64,000 nt of DNA. Origin: Atopobium sp. Lineage in GTDB: Bacteria > Actinomycetota > Coriobacteriia > Coriobacteriales > Atopobiaceae. The notes beneath the pieces were generated by a model. The model was not told the DNA's origin and made no database searches. It was given only the letters and a program-made list of their open reading frames with translations. The translations under genes and the position numbers were made by a program. This document shows positions 33,662-43,390 of this stretch, piece by piece. Each line of letters begins with the position of its first letter. Positions within the stretch are counted from its first letter, which is position 1. The stretch covers positions 1 through 64,000 of the forward strand of contig JAIJTS010000008.1 of assembly GCA_022732885.1 (NCBI GenBank), read 5' to 3'.

Positions 33662-34150
33662 ATGGCAGAGATTTATTTAGCTGGAGGATGCTTCTGGGGA
33701 CTTGAAGAGTACTTCTCCAGAATTAAGGGTGTTACTGCTACTACGGTTGGCTATGCGAACGGAAAGACCTTGGACACCAACTATCAAGAGGTCAAGGCCA
33801 CAGATCATGCAGAAACAGTGCATGTAACCTATGATCAGAGCGTAGTAAGCCTCTATGACATCCTGCGTTATTACTTTAGGGTTATTGATCCCCTTTCAGT
33901 AAACAAGCAGGGTAACGACGTTGGTAGGCAGTATCGCACGGGCATCTATTACACAAACGATGCTGACCTGCCTGTTATTGAGCGCATTGTTGCTGAACAG
34001 GAGACTCTTTTTGGTCAGAAGCTTGCCGTCGAGGTTGAGCCACTGGATAACTACGTACTTGCCGAGGAATATCATCAGGACTATCTGAAGAAGAATCCAG
34101 GCGGTTATTGTCACATCAATGTTGATGACGCATATAAGCCACTTGCGTAA
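33662..34150 (+). CDS. msrA: Peptide methionine sulfoxide reductase MsrA
   Basis: Reduces methionine-S-sulfoxide in proteins. The catalytic motif GGCFWG is at residues 8-13 and the family segments TTVGYANG, YQEVKATDHAETV, YRTGIYY and the C-terminal NPGGYCHIN are visible. ATG at 33662 follows a perfect AAGGAGG; the frame opening at 33641 is not needed. 162 aa. No MsrB domain is fused. Its place behind a redox-type Crp/Fnr regulator and hcp makes a small oxidative/nitrosative stress group. Confidence 0.96.
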   Translation: MAEIYLAGGCFWGLEEYFSRIKGVTATTVGYANGKTLDTNYQEVKATDHAETVHVTYDQSVVSLYDILRYYFRVIDPLSVNKQGNDVGRQYRTGIYYTNDADLPVIERIVAEQETLFGQKLAVEVEPLDNYVLAEEYHQDYLKKNPGGYCHINVDDAYKPLA

Positions 34151-34248
34151 GAAGTTCTTATAAGCGTTCTTAATGCTGCATGTGTTGCACGTTCCACGTT
34201 TATCAGAAAAGGCGCTAGCATTTACGGGCGCCTATTTGTTTCAACCTT

Positions 34249-34560
34249 TTATGCTTCCCAAAGATAATGTTTCATATCTACTTTGCCGTTCTCCAAAAAC
34301 TGCACACCTTCTGCCTCAAGAAGCTCTCTTTGAGCATCAGGTCCACCAAAGGCAAATCCGGGAGCAAGCGATCCGTCTTTGAAGACTACGCGATGACAAG
34401 GCACGCCTCCAGCAACACCAGGACTTTGATGCATAGCAAATCCCACATAGCGAGCTTTTCTTGGCTCCCCTATCATTTGAGCTATCTGCCCATACGTGCT
34501 TACTCTGCCCTCAGGAATCTGCTTAACCACTGAAAATGCACGTTGAAAGAAGTTATCCAT
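34249..34560 (-). CDS. MGMT-family DNA base-repair protein (Cys-containing)
   Basis: A short (about 103 aa) single-domain member of the O6-alkylguanine-DNA alkyltransferase family. It has the helix-turn-helix region VVKQIPEGRVSTYGQIA and the acceptor motif GGVPCHRVVFKDG with cysteine present. Many proteins of this size (Atl) carry Trp in place of Cys and only flag lesions; this one could transfer the alkyl group. The ATG at 34560 is preferred, giving a family-like length; an upstream in-frame TTG at 34605 lacks a ribosome site. Divergent from tRNA-Pro. Confidence 0.86.
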   Translation of the reverse strand: MDNFFQRAFSVVKQIPEGRVSTYGQIAQMIGEPRKARYVGFAMHQSPGVAGGVPCHRVVFKDGSLAPGFAFGGPDAQRELLEAEGVQFLENGKVDMKHYLWEA

Positions 34561-34638
34561 ATCTGACTCACTTATCTTTTTGGTTACCGTGTGTTGCTTG
34601 CTCAATTTATGTTGGAATGCTATCGTATCAAAAGCAAA

Positions 34639-34715
<77 letters not shown>

Positions 34716-34725
34716 GAATTTCTCG

Positions 34726-34750
34726 AAGCCGTGAAATATCGGCTTTTCTT
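34726..34750 (+). terminator. Terminator after tRNA-Pro
   Basis: Stem AAGCCG (34726-34731) / CGGCTT (34740-34745), loop of eight, followed by TTCTTT. Confidence 0.7.
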
Positions 34751-34770
34751 TATATGTGGTATATTAGTCA

Positions 34771-34823
34771 AAGAACCTGCGCCACCCCGGTTAATATCCG
34801 AGGCCGAGCAGGGTTCTTTTTTT
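34771..34823 (+). other. Long GC-rich hairpin with T run (second terminator or small RNA)
   Basis: AAGAACC-TGC (34771-34780) pairs with GCA-GGGTTCT (34808-34817) with one bulge, an inner CCCCGG/CCGAGG stem closes a TTAATAT loop, and a T run follows. It is 55 bases past tRNA-Pro and preceded by TGTGGTATATT, which resembles an extended -10. The remaining gap to 35035 is A+T-rich with no gene seen. Confidence 0.45.
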
Positions 34824-35035
34824 ATCGCTTTATCGTTATAACCTTGTCATGCAACTATAGAAGTAGTTTATTAAAAACTGGTTTGATATAAGTTATAGCA
34901 TAGACAAAGTGACAAATTGGGATTTGTTGAATTTAGCAAGGTATAAATTTCTATGCAATGAGATCTATAAAACTTGTATGGATATATGAGAAGATTAAAG
35001 CGGTGTAGACAAATTAGAAGTTATCGAGGTGAAAT

Positions 35036-35653
35036 ATGCAAGATAAAAAAGGTTTTGATTTATGGGCAGATGATTATGATAAGAGTGTAGATTTGTCTGA
35101 CAAATACGGCTCGTATCCTTTTGCAGGCTACAAATCTATTCTTAATGTAATCTATAATCGTGTAATTTGTTCATCTGCGAAGACTGTCTTAGATATTGGG
35201 TTTGGAACAGCAGTACTGACTTCAAGATTATATGAAAACGGCTGTACGATTTACGGACAAGATTTTTCAGATAGAATGATTGAAATTGCAAAAGAGAAAA
35301 TGCCTAAAGCAAGTTTGTATGTAGGCGATTTTTCCAATGGGTTGGTGGAACCTATACAGAAACAAAAGTATGACGCGATCATTGCTACATATTCTCTCCA
35401 TCATCTTACAGACTCTCAAAAAGTAGATTTTATTACATCATTATTTAAGCTGTTGAACGAGGGGGGATGTATATATATCGGAGATATAGCATTTGAAACT
35501 CGGTCATTACTTCAAGAATGTATGCGGATTGCGGCAGATGAATGGGACGGTGATGAAATTTATTTTGTATGGGATGAGCTAAAAGGTCAATTTCCAGAAA
35601 TGCGATTTGAAAAAATGTCTGACTGTGCAGGACTTATCACCTTGCAAAAATAA
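35036..35653 (+). CDS. Class I SAM-dependent methyltransferase
   Basis: A 205-aa methyltransferase: motif I TVLDIGFGTAVLTSRL, motif II IYGQDFSDRMIEIAKE, then VGDFSNG and YDAIIATYSLHHLT, and LLNEGGCIYIGDIAF. Similar short enzymes are common in Firmicutes; base composition here is A+T-richer than the flanking housekeeping genes, so horizontal acquisition is plausible. Target unknown. Stands alone between tRNA-Pro and the ABC exporter operon. Confidence 0.85.
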   Translation: MQDKKGFDLWADDYDKSVDLSDKYGSYPFAGYKSILNVIYNRVICSSAKTVLDIGFGTAVLTSRLYENGCTIYGQDFSDRMIEIAKEKMPKASLYVGDFSNGLVEPIQKQKYDAIIATYSLHHLTDSQKVDFITSLFKLLNEGGCIYIGDIAFETRSLLQECMRIAADEWDGDEIYFVWDELKGQFPEMRFEKMSDCAGLITLQK

Positions 35654-35760
35654 CTTCCAGTTTGTAAAGATTACAAAATGGAACTTTGGATTCCGATAAC
35701 TAAAGCTTAAAAACCAGCTTGTCGAGCTGGAAAAATTTAGTTTGTCAATTACAGGTGACA

Positions 35761-35799
35761 TTGAAAGAGCCAGCCCATTCAAGGTGCTGGCTCTTTCAA
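35761..35799. terminator. Bidirectional hairpin between methyltransferase and ABC exporter
   Basis: Perfect 14-bp inverted repeat TTGAAAGAGCCAGC (35761-35774) / GCTGGCTCTTTCAA (35786-35799). It lies 15 bases beyond the exporter stop and 108 beyond the methyltransferase stop. Confidence 0.75.
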
Positions 35800-35814
35800 A
35801 AATTCCATTCTAAT

Positions 35815-37659
35815 TTATGCGTCCGTACCTTCAAACTGACTCTCGTACAGCTTGGCGTAGAAGCCACCTTTGGCCAAAAGTTCATCATGAGTTCCTCGCT
35901 CAAGAACTGAGCCGTCCTTAAGGACAAGAATGCAATCGGCGCCCTGGATGGTAGAGAGCCTGTGAGCAACAACCAGCGAAGTTCTACCGTTCATGATGGT
36001 GTCAAATGCCTTCTGAACCAGCTGCTCTGTTCGTGTATCAATGCTTGAGGTTGCCTCGTCTAGAAGCAGGATAGGTGGATTGGCAAGCATAACGCGGGCA
36101 ATACACAAAAGCTGCTGCTGACCTTGGGACAAAGATCCACCAGACTCTCCTACCATGGTGTCATAGCCCTGAGGAAGCTGCTGAATAAACTCGTGGGCCT
36201 GAGCCTTTTGAGCTGCGGCGATAATCTCTTCATCAGTGGCATCAGGCTTTGCGTATCGGATGTTTTCTTTGATGGTTCCCTTAAAGAGCCACGTATCCTG
36301 CAGCACCATGCCAAACTGCTCTCTAAGCGACGCACGACTGAGCTTTTGCGTGTTATGACCGTCTACATAAATTGCACCAGAGTCAATGCTATAGAACCTA
36401 AGCAGCAGGTTAATAAGGGTAGTCTTACCGCAGCCAGTAGGGCCAACAAGCGCAATCTTCTGGCCAGGCTTTGCCTTGAACGAGATATGGCTGAGCAGTG
36501 GATGTTGAGCGTCGTATGAGAACGCCACATCATCAAATTCAATGGAGCCTTGTGGATCCTGGATGACTTCAGCGTCAACTGGATCAGGCTTAATTTCTTG
36601 AGCATTGAGAAGATCAAAGACTCGACGAGCACTTGCATAAGCAGTCTGAACCTGTGTAACAACAGCAGAAATAGCGTTAAAGGGCTTCATGTACTGGTTG
36701 GCATACGAGAGAAAGCTCTGCACCTGACCGATGGTAAGCGGTGAAGGAACGCCCGTTAGAACGCAGATACAACCAAGAGCAGCTACTAACGCGTAAATGA
36801 AGTTGTTTACCAAGCGTGTAGAGGGGTTAGAAAGAGATGATGCAAATTGTGCACGCTCTCCTACCACACGGAGTTTCTCGTTAATAGCTTCAAACTGCTC
36901 GATAATGGCGTCCTTGTGGGCAAATGCGGTGATAAGCCCCTGGTTAGAGACCATCTCTTCTGCGTATCCGCTAAGCTGGCCCTGGTAGCTCTGCTGCTTG
37001 CTAAAAGAAGAACTTGCGTATTTGGTAATGACGGACGCCACAATAATGGAAAGTGGTGTTGCCAGAGCAACTACAAGGCCCATTGGAACCGACATAAAGA
37101 ACATAAAGCACAATGTTCCAATAATGGTAACCACGCCCGTAAGAAACTGCGTGAGGCCCTGCTGAAGGCCATCGCCAAGCTGGTCCACATCGTTTACTAC
37201 CCTAGAAAGCAAATCTCCCTGGGAATGTGAGTCAATGTAGGATAGCGGCAGGTTTGTCACCTTGGTATGTGCCGCCTCTCTGAGGTCACGAGTGACCAGA
37301 TAGGTGAGCTTATTGGTAGACCAAGAAGCAAGCCACTGCGTAGCACTTGCAAGCAACACTACCAGCGAGAGCTGAGCAAGCGTAGGCAAAAGTGCTGCCT
37401 CGCCGCCCTGTACCAGTCTAATGAGCTGGTCGATGGCACCACCTACAATGATGGGTACCCAGAGCTGCAAAAGCACGGTTGCGATTGAAGAGACTGCCGC
37501 AAGAAACAGAAATCCTCCGTGCGGAGAAACCCATACCGCTAGTCGGCGCGTAACTTCTGCCGCGGACATGGAGATAGCCTCTGCTGAGCCGCCCTTGCCG
37601 TGCTCAGGTGCGTTTGAGGTGATAGCGGAGGTGCTTCCGCCAAAATACATGTCGGCCAT
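35815..37659 (-). CDS. ABC exporter half-transporter, catalytically competent subunit
   Basis: A 614-aa type I ABC exporter: six membrane helices then an ATPase domain with Walker A GPTGCGKTT, signature LSQGQ (variant of LSGGQ), Walker B ILLLDEATSS with the catalytic Glu, and switch His in VVAHRLST. It is translated directly after its partner (one-base overlap at 37659). Together they form a heterodimer of the TM287/288 or LmrCD type, normally exporting drugs or lipids. The N-terminus carries about 40 extra polar residues. Substrate not known. Confidence 0.9.
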   Translation of the reverse strand: MADMYFGGSTSAITSNAPEHGKGGSAEAISMSAAEVTRRLAVWVSPHGGFLFLAAVSSIATVLLQLWVPIIVGGAIDQLIRLVQGGEAALLPTLAQLSLVVLLASATQWLASWSTNKLTYLVTRDLREAAHTKVTNLPLSYIDSHSQGDLLSRVVNDVDQLGDGLQQGLTQFLTGVVTIIGTLCFMFFMSVPMGLVVALATPLSIIVASVITKYASSSFSKQQSYQGQLSGYAEEMVSNQGLITAFAHKDAIIEQFEAINEKLRVVGERAQFASSLSNPSTRLVNNFIYALVAALGCICVLTGVPSPLTIGQVQSFLSYANQYMKPFNAISAVVTQVQTAYASARRVFDLLNAQEIKPDPVDAEVIQDPQGSIEFDDVAFSYDAQHPLLSHISFKAKPGQKIALVGPTGCGKTTLINLLLRFYSIDSGAIYVDGHNTQKLSRASLREQFGMVLQDTWLFKGTIKENIRYAKPDATDEEIIAAAQKAQAHEFIQQLPQGYDTMVGESGGSLSQGQQQLLCIARVMLANPPILLLDEATSSIDTRTEQLVQKAFDTIMNGRTSLVVAHRLSTIQGADCILVLKDGSVLERGTHDELLAKGGFYAKLYESQFEGTDA

Positions 37660-39404
37660 TACTCCACCTCCTCAGGACGCAGCTGCGAGAGACAAATCTC
37701 TCTATAAAGCGAGCATGTGGCGAGAAGTTCTTTGTGTGTTCCCAATCCAACTTGTTTGCCGTGGTCAAGAACAAGAATCTTGTCTGCCTGCATAACTGCA
37801 GCTACACGTTGCGAAATAATGATGCTTGTAGTGGTTGCACTGAGCTTGCGGAGTGCAGCGCGGAGATGTGCATCCGTAGCAAAATCAAGTGCGGAAGCAG
37901 CGTCGTCTAAGATGACAATGCGTGGGCTTCCTACCAGCGCACGAGCAATGGTCAAGCGCTGACGCTGTCCACCAGAGAAGTTCTTGCCACCGCGCTCAAC
38001 AATGCTGTCAAGCTGATCGGGTTTCTCGCACACAAAGTCTGCTGCCTGAGCAACCTCAAGTGCTGCCCAAAGTTCTTCATCGGTGGCAGTAGGATTTTTC
38101 CAGCAGAGGTTGGTGCGAATGGTTCCACTGACCAGTGAGGTATGCTGGGGAACGTAGCCAATAAGAGAGCGTAGCTGCTCAAACGTGTAAGTTTTGACGT
38201 CGTGACCAAAAACGCTGACAGAGCCGGTTTCAGTGTCAAAAAGTCGCGGGATAAGGGAAGCAAAACTAGACTTACCGGAGCCCGTGCCGCCAATAATTCC
38301 CAGCGTCTGACCAGCCTGCAGTGAAAGATTGATGCCAGAAAGTGCAGGCTCTCCTCCGCCGTCATAGACAAGGGAGGCATCCTTAAAAACTACAGCAGTG
38401 CCAGTAAAATCAGGTTCAGTGAGGTTAATGAACTTGTTGTCCTTATCGGTAAGTGTTGGTGTGGTGTTAAGCACTTCCATTACGCGCGTAGCAGAAGCAG
38501 TTCCGCGCGTAATGATAATAACCAGATTAGCAACGTATCCAATAGCCATAAGCGCGCTGGTCATATAACTAACAAGCGCAACTATGGTACCTTGGGACAG
38601 CGTGCCGGCAGTAATTTGAGGTGCCGCAAGCCAAAGCGTAACAGCAATTCCCAAGTACATTACAAGAAAAGTAGCAGGGTTTAGCAACGCCGAATAATTT
38701 GCAGCATCAGTAGCCGTTTGCGTCTGAGCTAATACTGCCTCAGAGAACTGGGTTTTCTCCTCTGCCTCATGCCTAAAGGCTCTAATAACGCGAATACCAG
38801 AAAGCATTTGACGCATATATAAAGAAACGGTATCAAGGCGCTTCTGCAGCTCAGTAAAGAGCGCGGTAGATTTACGTGCAACAAAGAAGAAAATGGCAAC
38901 AACAAGTACGGTTGCCAGTAAGAAGACCATGCCAAGCTGAGCGTCAAGCATAAGGGTTGCAATAATAGAGCCAGCAGCAAGGATTGGCCATCTGACCAGC
39001 TGGCGAATACCAAGAGCAATGGTTACCTGCACCTGATTGACATCGTTGATAAGTCTTGTGACCAGAGTATCTGTTCCAAGAGCAGAAATATCGGCATTAG
39101 AGAGTTCTTGAATCTTTTCAAAAAGCTCATTGCGCAGGTCAGTTCCGGTACGCTGAGAAACAATGGAAGCGATTTTTTGACAAACAAGAGTAAAACTAAA
39201 GCCCACAATTGCAATAATTACTAACAAAATTCCGTAGCGAAAAATGTCATATATGTTTGCACCATGAATACCTAAGTCAATCATGCGAGCAATAATCAGC
39301 GGCGTAAGGAGGTCTCCGATGACCTCTACACCCTTACAAAGCAAAGCAACAAAACTTTTACGCCAATACTTTGGCCAAACAAACCTAGAAAGCAATTCTT
39401 TCAT
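37659..39404 (-). CDS. ABC exporter half-transporter, degenerate-site subunit
   Basis: A 581-aa half-transporter: transmembrane domain, Walker A GGTGSGKSS, signature FSGGQRQ, Walker B IVILDDAASALD where the catalytic Glu is replaced by Asp, and the switch histidine replaced by Gln (IISQRV). These are the marks of the noncatalytic ATP site in heterodimeric exporters, complementary to the partner encoded downstream. Adjacent to the preceding ABC-F stop with no gap. Confidence 0.9.
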   Translation of the reverse strand: MKELLSRFVWPKYWRKSFVALLCKGVEVIGDLLTPLIIARMIDLGIHGANIYDIFRYGILLVIIAIVGFSFTLVCQKIASIVSQRTGTDLRNELFEKIQELSNADISALGTDTLVTRLINDVNQVQVTIALGIRQLVRWPILAAGSIIATLMLDAQLGMVFLLATVLVVAIFFFVARKSTALFTELQKRLDTVSLYMRQMLSGIRVIRAFRHEAEEKTQFSEAVLAQTQTATDAANYSALLNPATFLVMYLGIAVTLWLAAPQITAGTLSQGTIVALVSYMTSALMAIGYVANLVIIITRGTASATRVMEVLNTTPTLTDKDNKFINLTEPDFTGTAVVFKDASLVYDGGGEPALSGINLSLQAGQTLGIIGGTGSGKSSFASLIPRLFDTETGSVSVFGHDVKTYTFEQLRSLIGYVPQHTSLVSGTIRTNLCWKNPTATDEELWAALEVAQAADFVCEKPDQLDSIVERGGKNFSGGQRQRLTIARALVGSPRIVILDDAASALDFATDAHLRAALRKLSATTTSIIISQRVAAVMQADKILVLDHGKQVGLGTHKELLATCSLYREICLSQLRPEEVE

Positions 39405-41297
39405 TTATGCTTCTCCAAGTTTCTCTGCAAGCATTAACCACTCATCTTCAAGCTCTGTAAGTGCAGCTTCAGCTTCATTAAGCTGCTGCTGCAATTCCAT
39501 CAAACGCTGCGCATCAGTCGCATCAGCGGTACTCATCTGCTCCCTGATCTGCTCGGGCAGCTCTTGGGCCTTGCTCATGCGGCGCTCAATTGAGTCAAAG
39601 CGCTTCTTGAGCTCGCGACGTTCGGCGTTGCTCAGCACTGCACTCTCCTGGCGAGAAGAACCGTTTTCTCGCGGCTCATTCACACTTGAACCTCCGCGTG
39701 CACCCGACAACTCCCCCGATCTTCTCGCCGTCTGCTTTGTTGCATCAACAAGCTTGAGGTACTCTTCAACGCCTCCGGGGACATGACGAATATTGCCATC
39801 TATGAGGGCGTATTGGTCATCGGTAACGCGCTCAATCAAGAATCGATCATGACTGACAACCAGAAGAGTTCCAGGCCATGAGTCCAGAAGGTCTTCCAGG
39901 ACAGCCAGCATATCTGTGTCCAGGTCATTGCCAGGCTCGTCCAGTACCAGCACGTTTGGCTCTTCTAGAAGAACGCACAGAAGCGCCAAGCGTCTACGCT
40001 GGCCTCCAGAAAGGTCTTGCAAGCGGTTGGTGAACTCTCGGCGGTCAAAACCTAAGCTTTCGAGCAGCTGCGTAGGGCTTTGCATTTTGCCGTTGACCAG
40101 GTAGCTAGTTTTGTACTGGCTCAAAAGCTCAAGAACAGTCCACGTTTCTTTTGTGGCAAACGTATCAATCTGCTGAGAAAGCCAACCAAATTTGACAGAT
40201 TTACCCACCTTTACTACACCAGACGTCGGCTGCAACTGCTGTGTCATCAGCTCAAGAAGTGTGGACTTACCAGCGCCATTCTCGCCTAAAATGCCATAGC
40301 GGTCACCAGGACCAATGAGCCACTCAACGTGCTTGATAACGTCTACCTGTGAGTTTGGTACATCTGTCTGCATGCTTGAATCTGCGTCCATAGCCGTCGC
40401 AGCATTCTTGTAAGCAAACGAAACATCATGCATCTCAATAACTTGCTTGCCCAGCCTGGAAACTGCCATGCGCTTAAGCTCAAGCGTATTTCTAAGCGGA
40501 GGATCTTCAGCCAAAAGCTCCATGGCGGCGTCAATCCTAAACTTAGGCTTTGACGTGCGAGCTTTTGCGCCATGGGCAAGCCAGTTAAGCTCTTTTCTGA
40601 GCGTATTCTGACGGCGCTCTTCCATCACTGCTGCCTGTCTATCACGCTCAACTCGAGCTTGAATGTAGGCAGAATAGCCGCCATCAAACGGGTCAATTAC
40701 CCCGTCATGGACTTCCCACATGTGATCGCAGACCTCGTCCAAAAACCAACGGTCATGCGTAACCAAGATGAGAGCGCCATTTCCTTCTGACCAGCGATTT
40801 TTAAGGTGGTTAGCAAGCCACTGAATAGCATGAAGGTCAAGGTGGTTGGTAGGCTCGTCAATAAGCATTAAGTCCCAGGTGCCTACCAGCAGTCGAGCTA
40901 AGTCACAACGTCTACGCTGGCCTCCTGAGAGCTCTCCTACCAGGCCATTCCAGTCCAAGTCACCAATAAGCTCGTCAATAATTTTGCGAATACGAGCATC
41001 AGATGCCCACTCGTACTCTGGTGTATCACCTACAACAGCACTACAAACGGTCTGCATATCAGAAAGTGAATCAGTTTGGCCCATATAGCCTACTTGAATA
41101 CCACTTCTCCAAATTACATTACCAGAATCAGGTTCAATTCTATGAGCGATAAGATCTAAGAGAGTTGATTTACCGTCACCGTTTTTGCCTACAACACCAA
41201 TTCGGTCACCCTCATTAACGCCAATAGTTTGGTTGGTAAGAACCTTCTTACCAGGCCATTCCATAGAAATTTGTTCGCAACCTACCAGAATTCCCAC
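39405..41297 (-). CDS. ABC-F family ATPase (Uup-like)
   Basis: Soluble protein of 630 aa with two ABC domains and no membrane segment. First: GKNGDGKST, LSGGQRRR, LIDEPTNHLD; second: GENGAGKST, LSGGQRRR, VLDEPGNDLD. A C-terminal charged coiled coil (RRELKKRFDSIERR to WLMLAEKLGEA) follows, as in Uup. ABC-F proteins act on ribosomes as translation factors or resistance proteins. Start is GTG at 41297, overlapping the nfo TAG by one base, so the two are coupled. Confidence 0.9.
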   Translation of the reverse strand: MGILVGCEQISMEWPGKKVLTNQTIGVNEGDRIGVVGKNGDGKSTLLDLIAHRIEPDSGNVIWRSGIQVGYMGQTDSLSDMQTVCSAVVGDTPEYEWASDARIRKIIDELIGDLDWNGLVGELSGGQRRRCDLARLLVGTWDLMLIDEPTNHLDLHAIQWLANHLKNRWSEGNGALILVTHDRWFLDEVCDHMWEVHDGVIDPFDGGYSAYIQARVERDRQAAVMEERRQNTLRKELNWLAHGAKARTSKPKFRIDAAMELLAEDPPLRNTLELKRMAVSRLGKQVIEMHDVSFAYKNAATAMDADSSMQTDVPNSQVDVIKHVEWLIGPGDRYGILGENGAGKSTLLELMTQQLQPTSGVVKVGKSVKFGWLSQQIDTFATKETWTVLELLSQYKTSYLVNGKMQSPTQLLESLGFDRREFTNRLQDLSGGQRRRLALLCVLLEEPNVLVLDEPGNDLDTDMLAVLEDLLDSWPGTLLVVSHDRFLIERVTDDQYALIDGNIRHVPGGVEEYLKLVDATKQTARRSGELSGARGGSSVNEPRENGSSRQESAVLSNAERRELKKRFDSIERRMSKAQELPEQIREQMSTADATDAQRLMELQQQLNEAEAALTELEDEWLMLAEKLGEA

Positions 41298-42148
41298 TAG
41301 TTATCACCTAAAAAAGAACGAAGTAACGCAATTTCTTCTCCCCAACCAGAAAGCTCAGAGTGAGGAGTTTCCAAAATCATAGGAAGCGTATTGATGCGCG
41401 GATTAGTCACCACAGCTCGAAATGTTTCAAGGCCAATAAAGCCCTTGCCAATCTGCTCATGTCTATCTTTATGAGCTCCAAGAGGATTCTTAGAATCATT
41501 AAGGTGTAACGCTTTGAGCTTATCTAAGCCAACTATCTGGTCAAATGTATCTAAAACCGCATCAAGATTTTCTACAATATCGTAGCCGCCATCGTGAACA
41601 TGGCAGGTATCAAGGCACACGCCCATAAGCTCAGGGTGGTCTACCTTGTCTAGAATTGCAGCAATTTCTTCAAATGTTTTTCCAACTTCTGTGCCCTTAC
41701 CTGCCATTGTTTCAAGAAGCACGATGGTGTGCTGGCCTTCAAATAAGCAGTCGTTGAGCGCACTCGAGATTTGCTCAATTGCCACGTCAGAGCCTTGACC
41801 TACATGACTACCAGGATGGAAGTTGTAATAATTACCCGGCAGATACTCCATACGCTCAAGATCTTCTGTGAGTGCTCGACGAGCAAAATTCCTGGTCTCC
41901 TCTTTGGCCGAGCACAGATTCATGGTGTAGGGGGCGTGCGCTACCAAAGGTCCAAAGTGATTGACCTCAAGAAGCTCACGAAGCTTTGCAACATCAGCCT
42001 CATCTAAAGCTTTAGCGTTGCCACCACGAGGATTTCTGGTGAAGAAAGCAAAGGTAGTTGCCCCAATAGAAAGAGCATCTTTACCCATTGCCTCCCAGCC
42101 TTTACCTGCCGAGAGATGGCATCCAATAAAAAGTTCTTCTGGTCGCAC
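41297..42148 (-). CDS. nfo: Deoxyribonuclease IV (endonuclease IV)
   Basis: Zinc-dependent AP endonuclease of base excision repair, 283 aa. Family sequence: [84 protein letters not shown] in segments, and [12 protein letters not shown] at 42148 is chosen as start: it is one base past the coaBC stop with GAGGAG upstream; the longer frame would overlap coaBC by 32 bases. Confidence 0.95.
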   Translation of the reverse strand: MRPEELFIGCHLSAGKGWEAMGKDALSIGATTFAFFTRNPRGGNAKALDEADVAKLRELLEVNHFGPLVAHAPYTMNLCSAKEETRNFARRALTEDLERMEYLPGNYYNFHPGSHVGQGSDVAIEQISSALNDCLFEGQHTIVLLETMAGKGTEVGKTFEEIAAILDKVDHPELMGVCLDTCHVHDGGYDIVENLDAVLDTFDQIVGLDKLKALHLNDSKNPLGAHKDRHEQIGKGFIGLETFRAVVTNPRINTLPMILETPHSELSGWGEEIALLRSFLGDN

Positions 42149-42149
42149 G

Positions 42150-43376
42150 CTATGCACACTCCTCAAGCATCTTGGATACACGGTCCAAAAGCTCAGAAGC
42201 TACATCTGCCAGCGGCAAAGTCTCAAGCTGTTCTACACCTTGAGGAGTCACAAAAGCTACACGGTCTGTATCTGAACCAAAGGTTGAGTCTGGTCTAGAA
42301 ACGTCATTTGCCACAATCATGGAGCAACCTTTACGCTCAAGTTTAGCCTGAGCATGCTCCAAGACGTTATTTGTCTCGGCTGCAAAACCTACGACAACCT
42401 GATCTTTCTTTACCTTAGATAGACTGGCGAGAATATCAGTGGTTTCTATAAGGTCAATAGACTCAAGATACTCTAATGATTTCTTGAGCTTATGGTCTGC
42501 TGGATGAGCTGGTGTGTAGTCGGCAACAGCTGCCGTCAAAATAGCAGCATCAACGTTATCAAAAGCGTCTACGCACGCCTTATACATATCTTCAGCAGAT
42601 ACCACTCTTTGAATAGTGACTCCTTGAGGAGCCTCCAAATGTGTGGGACCAGAAATAAGTGTAACGTCTGCTCCACGACTAGCAGCGACTTTAGCTACGG
42701 TATAGCCAAGTTTTCCTGTTGAGCAGTTGGCAATAAAGCGAACTGGATCGATCTTCTCGTGAGTTGGTCCTGCGGTAATAAGAATCTTTTTACCTGCAAG
42801 ATCTTGCGTAACTGGCGCAGCATCTTTGCCGGATAGGACCTTTAGTGCTGCGTCAACAATCTGCTGTACCGGAGCAAGCTTTCCATCTCCGGTATAACCG
42901 CAGGCAAGGCGGCCTGTATTGGGCATAACCATCTGGATGCCGCGCTGACGTAGCAGTGCCACGTTTGCCTGGGTAGCTGGATTTTCCCACATGTGCGTAT
43001 TCATCGCAGGAGCCACAAGAACTGGCGTATGAGCAGCTAGAAGCGTTGTACTTGCGGCATTATCAGCAATGCCGTGAGCCATCTTTGCCATGATATTGGC
43101 GGTAGCTGGTACAACTACCATGCAATCTGCCCAGTCAGCAAGATCTACGTGGGCAACAGGAGTCTCAGTGTTGTTATAGAGCGACTGCACTACCTCATGA
43201 TGTGTAAGAGCTTCAAAGGTAGTTTTTCCTACAAACTGAGCTGCGTCTTCTGTCATAACAACACGAACGTCGCAGCCCGCTTTCTGAAGGCCTCTGAGCA
43301 CTTCACAGGCTTTATATGCAGCAATTCCTCCGCATACCACAAGGCATACAGAAGACTGAGCGGTTTTATTCAACAT
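42150..43376 (-). CDS. coaBC: Bifunctional phosphopantothenoylcysteine decarboxylase / phosphopantothenate-cysteine ligase
   Basis: Two successive steps of coenzyme A synthesis. The CoaC part (to about residue 185) shows [14 protein letters not shown], the active-site His segment [20 protein letters not shown] and the flavin/substrate motif [10 protein letters not shown]. The CoaB ligase part shows [30 protein letters not shown] and AAVADYTP. 408 aa. The octamer TTCTCGCC abuts the ATG directly on the coding strand, leaving no clear Shine-Dalgarno. Confidence 0.95.
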   Translation of the reverse strand: MLNKTAQSSVCLVVCGGIAAYKACEVLRGLQKAGCDVRVVMTEDAAQFVGKTTFEALTHHEVVQSLYNNTETPVAHVDLADWADCMVVVPATANIMAKMAHGIADNAASTTLLAAHTPVLVAPAMNTHMWENPATQANVALLRQRGIQMVMPNTGRLACGYTGDGKLAPVQQIVDAALKVLSGKDAAPVTQDLAGKKILITAGPTHEKIDPVRFIANCSTGKLGYTVAKVAASRGADVTLISGPTHLEAPQGVTIQRVVSAEDMYKACVDAFDNVDAAILTAAVADYTPAHPADHKLKKSLEYLESIDLIETTDILASLSKVKKDQVVVGFAAETNNVLEHAQAKLERKGCSMIVANDVSRPDSTFGSDTDRVAFVTPQGVEQLETLPLADVASELLDRVSKMLEECA

Positions 43377-43390
43377 GGCGAGAAAATCCT

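Noticed and set aside
34771..34823. Signal recognition particle RNA, 6S RNA or tmRNA
   Set aside because: None of their conserved sequence elements (such as the GGAA-loop helix of SRP RNA) is present and the hairpin is too short.
37659..41297. Antibiotic-resistance island (ABC-F plus ABC exporter)
   Set aside because: The genes are embedded in a continuous housekeeping block with overlaps to nfo, and no mobility genes flank them; ordinary chromosomal paralogues are more likely.
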